9,569 nucleotides of DNA, from NCBI GenBank assembly GCA_938008535.1, contig CALLKF010000087.1:1-9569 (forward strand), given 5' to 3'. Below the pieces are notes generated by a model. It searched no databases. It saw only the letters and a program-made list of their open reading frames with translations, and had not been told where the DNA came from. Positions 7,193-9,569 of this stretch are shown here, piece after piece. The stretch comes from an uncultured Saprospirales bacterium. Lineage in GTDB: Bacteria; Bacteroidota; Bacteroidia; Chitinophagales; JADIYW01. The position numbers and the translations under genes are program-made. The first letter of the stretch is position 1. The number at the start of each line of letters is the position of its first letter.

Positions 7193-7237
7193 TGATAAAA
7201 AATTTGGTTCATTTTTCATGCACCAAATTTTTTATCA
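7193..7237 (-). terminator. Inverted-repeat terminator after the PH-domain gene
   Basis: A perfect 16-bp inverted repeat (7193-7208 with 7222-7237) surrounds a 13-nt loop. On the minus strand the second arm reads through ACCAAATTTTTTATCA, giving a T-rich stem end. It lies 58 bp past the stop of the gene at 7295 and would end the lipoprotein/PH operon before the kinase gene. The stem is AT-rich, with only eight G or C bases across both arms, so it may be a moderate terminator, or the dyad may instead be a regulator-binding site for the kinase promoter. Confidence 0.6.
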
Positions 7238-7294
7238 ACTTAAAAGTATTATTTTATACTATAAAACAAATGAATTATTGAGTATACTACTGTT

Positions 7295-7828
7295 TTATTG
7301 ATTATTTGGCACAAATGCATTTGGATTGTCTAACGTTTTTACGACTCGATCTAATGCAATTAAAATGTCTGGTTTTTTGTTGTTGATTAATTCTAAAGTA
7401 TAAATATCAAATTCAATTTCTTCGCCATTTTTGGTATAAAACGTAGTGATTCCTTCGCTTCTTGAATTATTATTATTGTATGTAATTTTTCCTTTAAATG
7501 TATAGTCTAAAATTTGGTGTAATGGAATTTCTATCGGATCATTTCTATCTATAAAAATTGAGATAAACGCTTCGCCAATAAATGGAATAATGCCAAGCCA
7601 ATTAAACCGATATTTAAAGAAAGCAAGTCGCCGATTCGTTAAATAAAGTACACCACTGGTGTATTCTTTTTTTTCATTTCTTCTTAAAAATTTTACTGCA
7701 TCATTTACATCAACAATTTCTTCGTTTCCGACTTTTTCAAAAACAAATTTGTCACGTACTTTTCCACCAATAAAAATAAACAGAATGGTAGGAATTAAAA
7801 TAATTGCGGTGATAATTAAGAATGCCAT
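7295..7828 (-). CDS. Membrane-anchored PH/GRAM-like domain protein
   Basis: A 177-aa protein. Residues 2-21 are one hydrophobic membrane segment (FLIITAIILIPTILFIFI) with no cleavage site, followed by positive charge, so the bulk should face the cytoplasm. Residues of about 30-165 look like a bacterial PH or GRAM-type domain: the hallmark is SGVLYLTNRRLAFFKYR (58-74), the G-x-L-x-L-T-N-x-R-L pattern of that fold, followed by IEIPLHQILDYTFKG (99-113), where these domains usually carry an I..I..V strand pair. Such domains bind lipids or proteins at membranes; the ligand is unknown. It follows the second lipoprotein gene by 26 bp on the same strand and is probably the last gene of that operon. 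Confidence 0.75.
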   Translation of the reverse strand: MAFLIITAIILIPTILFIFIGGKVRDKFVFEKVGNEEIVDVNDAVKFLRRNEKKEYTSGVLYLTNRRLAFFKYRFNWLGIIPFIGEAFISIFIDRNDPIEIPLHQILDYTFKGKITYNNNNSRSEGITTFYTKNGEEIEFDIYTLELINNKKPDILIALDRVVKTLDNPNAFVPNNQ

Positions 7829-7854
7829 AGTTTTAAAAGTTTGATTATTAATAA

Positions 7855-8418
7855 TTATTTTTCACCAGCATTTATTGGCGTATCAGCAATTTTATGAAGT
7901 GCATATTCTTTAATTTCCAATGTTTCTCCATTAGTAATATTAATTTTCATCCATCCATATTGATAACCACCTTGAGAATTTTGTTTACGAAAACCAACAT
8001 AAAAATCACCAATATCAGAATAGCCATAATCGGTTCCATTTGATAATAAATGACGAAGGAAAATATGACCATTTTTCCAAATATTTAAATTTGGTTGTAT
8101 ACTTGATCCTTTATTAATGTTCTTTATTACAAAGGCATCACTTACCATCTCTACCAAAAACTGGTACTTATTATCATATACTCTCAAATCTATTGTGTGT
8201 TGATTTGGATCATCGTCAGCATGAGTGACAACAAACTGAAAATCCTGAACTATTTCGCCATCTATATTTACATCTATAGAATTGAAAAGTGTTGGATAAA
8301 CAGCTGCCACCTTACTATTTAAATTCACTTCATCAATTTCAGGATTATTAGTTTCTTTTTCTTTTTTGCATGCTATTATTGATAATAATAATATCGCAAC
8401 TAGTTGTAATCTTTTCAT
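7855..8418 (-). CDS. Lipoprotein with DxNxDG-type motif, paralogue of upstream gene
   Basis: A 187-aa lipoprotein. The start is placed at 8418 because residues MKRLQLVAILLLSIIAC form a classic SPII signal with Cys17 as the lipidated residue; the same frame is open further upstream, to an ATG at 8487, but that would put 23 non-signal residues in front. After a KKEKETNNPEID linker comes IDVNIDGEIVQDF (48-60), a weakened acidic calcium-loop-like motif, and near the end YGWMKIN (154-160), EYAL and a terminal INAGEK. The same framework appears in the gene immediately upstream, 19 bp away, so the pair arose by duplication. Envelope location is well supported; which membrane and what function are not. 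The YGWMK...EYA...AG ending is a pattern I associate with Bacteroidota surface proteins. Confidence 0.85.
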   Translation of the reverse strand: MKRLQLVAILLLSIIACKKEKETNNPEIDEVNLNSKVAAVYPTLFNSIDVNIDGEIVQDFQFVVTHADDDPNQHTIDLRVYDNKYQFLVEMVSDAFVIKNINKGSSIQPNLNIWKNGHIFLRHLLSNGTDYGYSDIGDFYVGFRKQNSQGGYQYGWMKINITNGETLEIKEYALHKIADTPINAGEK

Positions 8419-8437
8419 TTTATTTTTTTTAAGATTA

Positions 8438-9004
8438 TTATTTATCACCTGCTTTAATAGCGGTATCTGCAATAGTTTGCACTGCATATTCTATAATGGT
8501 TAACTTATGACCACCTGTTACATTCACTTTCATCCAACCATAAAAAAATGATGCTCCATCTTTTACACGAAAGCCAATCAATTTATCGCCTTGTTCATTG
8601 ATGCCAACAGGATAACCGACAATACCATCTAAATTCATATAGAAAGAAGCTAATGTATTCCATGTTCCAGTTGCTGAATTGATTGATGCATTTTCAGAAA
8701 ATGTTTTTATTTTATTACTTACCGGTGATTGTACTTCCGTTGAAAATTCATAATCAGATAAACCATTGATGCCAACATCTGAGTTGTTTTTATTTAAACT
8801 TGGTAAGGTGCTGAATATATTAAAATCATCGGTGCCATCATCATCTAAATCTATTAATTTATTATTAGAATTACCACTGCTGTCGATAGTTATATTTACG
8901 ATTCTATCATCGATATTTGGATCGTTGGTTTCTGTAGTTTCTTTTTTACATGCAAATGCGCTGATAATTATTACGCAAATTGCAATTGATTTAATTGTTT
9001 TCAT
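8438..9004 (-). CDS. Lipoprotein with DxDxDGxxD motif, paralogue of downstream gene
   Basis: A 188-aa lipoprotein. The start is set at 9004: MKTIKSIAICVIIISAFAC gives an SPII signal peptide with Cys19 as lipid anchor. The frame is open upstream to 9196, but that extension overlaps the end of another gene read in a different frame. The mature protein has KKETTETNDPNID, then IDLDDDGTDDF (51-61), which fits a DxDxDGxxD calcium-binding loop, and ends with YGWMKVNVTG (155-164), IEYA and IKAGDK. The downstream gene shares the linker, the loop position and the C-terminal block, with a diverged middle. It lies 25 bp after the stop of the partial upstream gene, so it is probably an internal member of the operon. 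Confidence 0.85.
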   Translation of the reverse strand: MKTIKSIAICVIIISAFACKKETTETNDPNIDDRIVNITIDSSGNSNNKLIDLDDDGTDDFNIFSTLPSLNKNNSDVGINGLSDYEFSTEVQSPVSNKIKTFSENASINSATGTWNTLASFYMNLDGIVGYPVGINEQGDKLIGFRVKDGASFFYGWMKVNVTGGHKLTIIEYAVQTIADTAIKAGDK

Positions 9005-9029
9005 AATTTTGTTTTTGTTAGTTAAAAAT

Positions 9030-9269
9030 TTATCTAAAAAGTGAGAAAGACTCTTCGGTTTTTGGTAATGGTAATGATTGAGCAATAAACAACACATACG
9101 AAAATTTATCTGCATGATACGTTGCTCTTGCTTCACCATTCGTGAATTTAAACTCAACAGATAAATAGGTATCATCAGGTGCATTTGGATGCGCATGATG
9201 CATAATGCTTTTTAAATTTTCCCAATCAAATTTTTTATTATTTTTTAAGATTTTGTTGGGAGCATACTT
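9030..9269 (-). CDS. 3' end of an unrecognised gene, 5' part lost at the chimeric join
   Basis: A minus-strand frame different from that of the lipoprotein gene stays open from about 9269 to a TAA at 9030-9032. It reads KFDWENLKSIMHHAHPNA, then DDTYLSVEFKFTNGEARAT, then FSYVLFIAQSLPLP and ends FSLFR. The mixed aromatic, acidic and aliphatic make-up looks like the C-terminus of a folded protein, and it stops 25 bp before the lipoprotein start, the spacing expected for a preceding operon gene. An internal ATG at 9203 would give only 57 aa, and coding character continues above it, so I take the gene as truncated. The frame meets a stop at 9270-9272, inside or next to the suspected join. I do not recognise the family. 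Confidence 0.6.
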   Translation of the reverse strand, partial: KYAPNKILKNNKKFDWENLKSIMHHAHPNAPDDTYLSVEFKFTNGEARATYHADKFSYVLFIAQSLPLPKTEESFSLFR

Positions 9270-9282
9270 TTACTGATGTTTG
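9241..9282. other. Probable chimeric junction
   Basis: To the left, DNA is AT-rich with Bacteroidota-style codons; by hand count 9121-9240 has 39 G or C in 120 bases. To the right, 9291-9569 has 135 in 279, about 48%. The left-hand gene's frame hits a stop at 9270-9272, and the right-hand gene ends at 9283, so the break falls in this interval. A natural horizontal-transfer boundary is possible, but the position 300 bp from a contig end, with adapter left on the other end, favours misassembly or a chimeric read. Confidence 0.6.
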
Positions 9283-9569
9283 TTAGGAAGGGGACGCTCC
9301 TTGGAGGAGCAATCTCTCTAGGAGCTCTTTATTTCCATCAGAAATGGTCTTGAGAATAGCAGCATGCGTGAATGCCTCTCTTGCCTTTATAGCGAGTACA
9401 GCTGCTGCGAATGCGGCGATAACGCTGCAGCTGCCACATATAGTTTCTGCCATCCCAGTAGCGGACATGTTTCCATATGACTTGTCAATAAGCGTTGCGT
9501 ATGTTTTTCCTATGCAATTGGGTGTGGGGTTGGGGCTGCAGTATTGCGTTGCTTGTATTGTAATGAGGG
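9283..9569 (-). CDS. Partial unrecognised protein, open at the contig edge, probably foreign
   Basis: The minus-strand frame is open from the contig edge (first full codon at 9567) to a TAA at 9283-9285, about 94 residues with the N-terminus missing. An internal ATG at 9468 is not needed as a start. The segment contains QYCSPNPTPNCIGKTYATL, then MAETICGSC with a CxxC pair, a hydrophobic stretch SVIAAFAAAVLAI (possible membrane helix) and an amphipathic helical end, KELLERLLLQGASPS. The LLERLLLQGASP ending resembles the second helix and loop of an ankyrin repeat, but one partial unit is not proof. G+C is about 48%, and codons such as GCG, CTG and GGA are used far more than in the rest of the window. 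I do not recognise the protein and cannot name the source organism. Confidence 0.5.
   Translation of the reverse strand, partial: LITIQATQYCSPNPTPNCIGKTYATLIDKSYGNMSATGMAETICGSCSVIAAFAAAVLAIKAREAFTHAAILKTISDGNKELLERLLLQGASPS

Noticed and set aside
8419..8487. Longer start for the second lipoprotein (23 extra N-terminal residues)
   Set aside because: The added residues overlap the end of the upstream lipoprotein gene and would bury the SPII signal peptide; the ATG at 8418 gives a standard lipoprotein N-terminus.
4365..9004. Kinase, regulator, PH-domain protein and lipoproteins as one new defence or signalling system
   Set aside because: There is no nuclease, toxin, reverse transcriptase, NTPase effector or other defence hallmark, and a terminator-like dyad separates the two units. 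Adjacency alone does not support a joint system.
8766..9044. Plus-strand open frame of 92 codons with a hydrophobic C-terminus
   Set aside because: It is antisense to the lipoprotein signal peptide region; the hydrophobicity comes from complementing that sequence and there is no promoter.

Overview
This is a low-G+C, protein-dense fragment of a Bacteroidota chromosome, probably a gliding or type IX secretion (T9SS) lineage in the Flavobacteriia/Chitinophagia/Saprospiria range. The evidence is a clear GldC homologue, a secreted protein with a T9SS type A C-terminal sorting domain, three SPII lipoproteins, a LytS-like histidine kinase with a 7TMR-DISM sensor, a LytTR response regulator, and several TAnnTTTG (-7) promoter elements with no convincing Shine-Dalgarno sites. 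I found no tRNA, rRNA, CRISPR array, transposase or phage gene.

Both ends of the window are suspect. Bases 1-41 are not genomic: they are an Illumina TruSeq i5 index (matching D505 from memory) followed by the complete read-1 adapter. The adapter gives the first gene, an ABC-F ATPase on the minus strand, a false C-terminus. At the other end, from about 9241-9282 onward, composition jumps from about one third to about one half G+C, and a protein of different character runs off the edge. This looks like a chimeric join to DNA of another organism.

Layout of the reliable part (about 42-9260): (1) 42-856, minus, 3'-truncated ABC-F ATPase with a promoter element almost touching its start codon. 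(2) 1112-2375, minus, a probable two-gene unit: a T9SS-sorted cohesin-like protein followed by a small lipocalin-like lipoprotein, ended by a strong hairpin terminator at 1006-1038. (3) 2548-3921, plus, a helical protein of a Bacteroidota-specific uncharacterised family, divergent from unit 2. (4) 3922-4266, minus, gldC, with its stop codon directly abutting the stop of gene 3. (5) 4365-7166, minus, a two-component operon: 7TMR-DISM histidine kinase, then LytTR regulator 9 bp downstream. (6) 7295 to about 9260, minus, an operon-like run: a gene with its 5' part missing, two paralogous lipoproteins in tandem, and a membrane-anchored PH/GRAM-like protein, closed by a 16-bp inverted repeat at 7193-7237.

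The common theme is the cell envelope: surface export (T9SS sorting domain), gliding (GldC), outer or inner membrane lipoproteins, and a membrane sensor controlling transcription. A functional link between the kinase-regulator pair and either neighbouring lipoprotein unit is possible from position only. I do not see a convincing new multi-gene system. The most consequential observations are the two assembly artefacts; the most biological are the duplicated lipoproteins and the orphan, tail-to-tail gldC.
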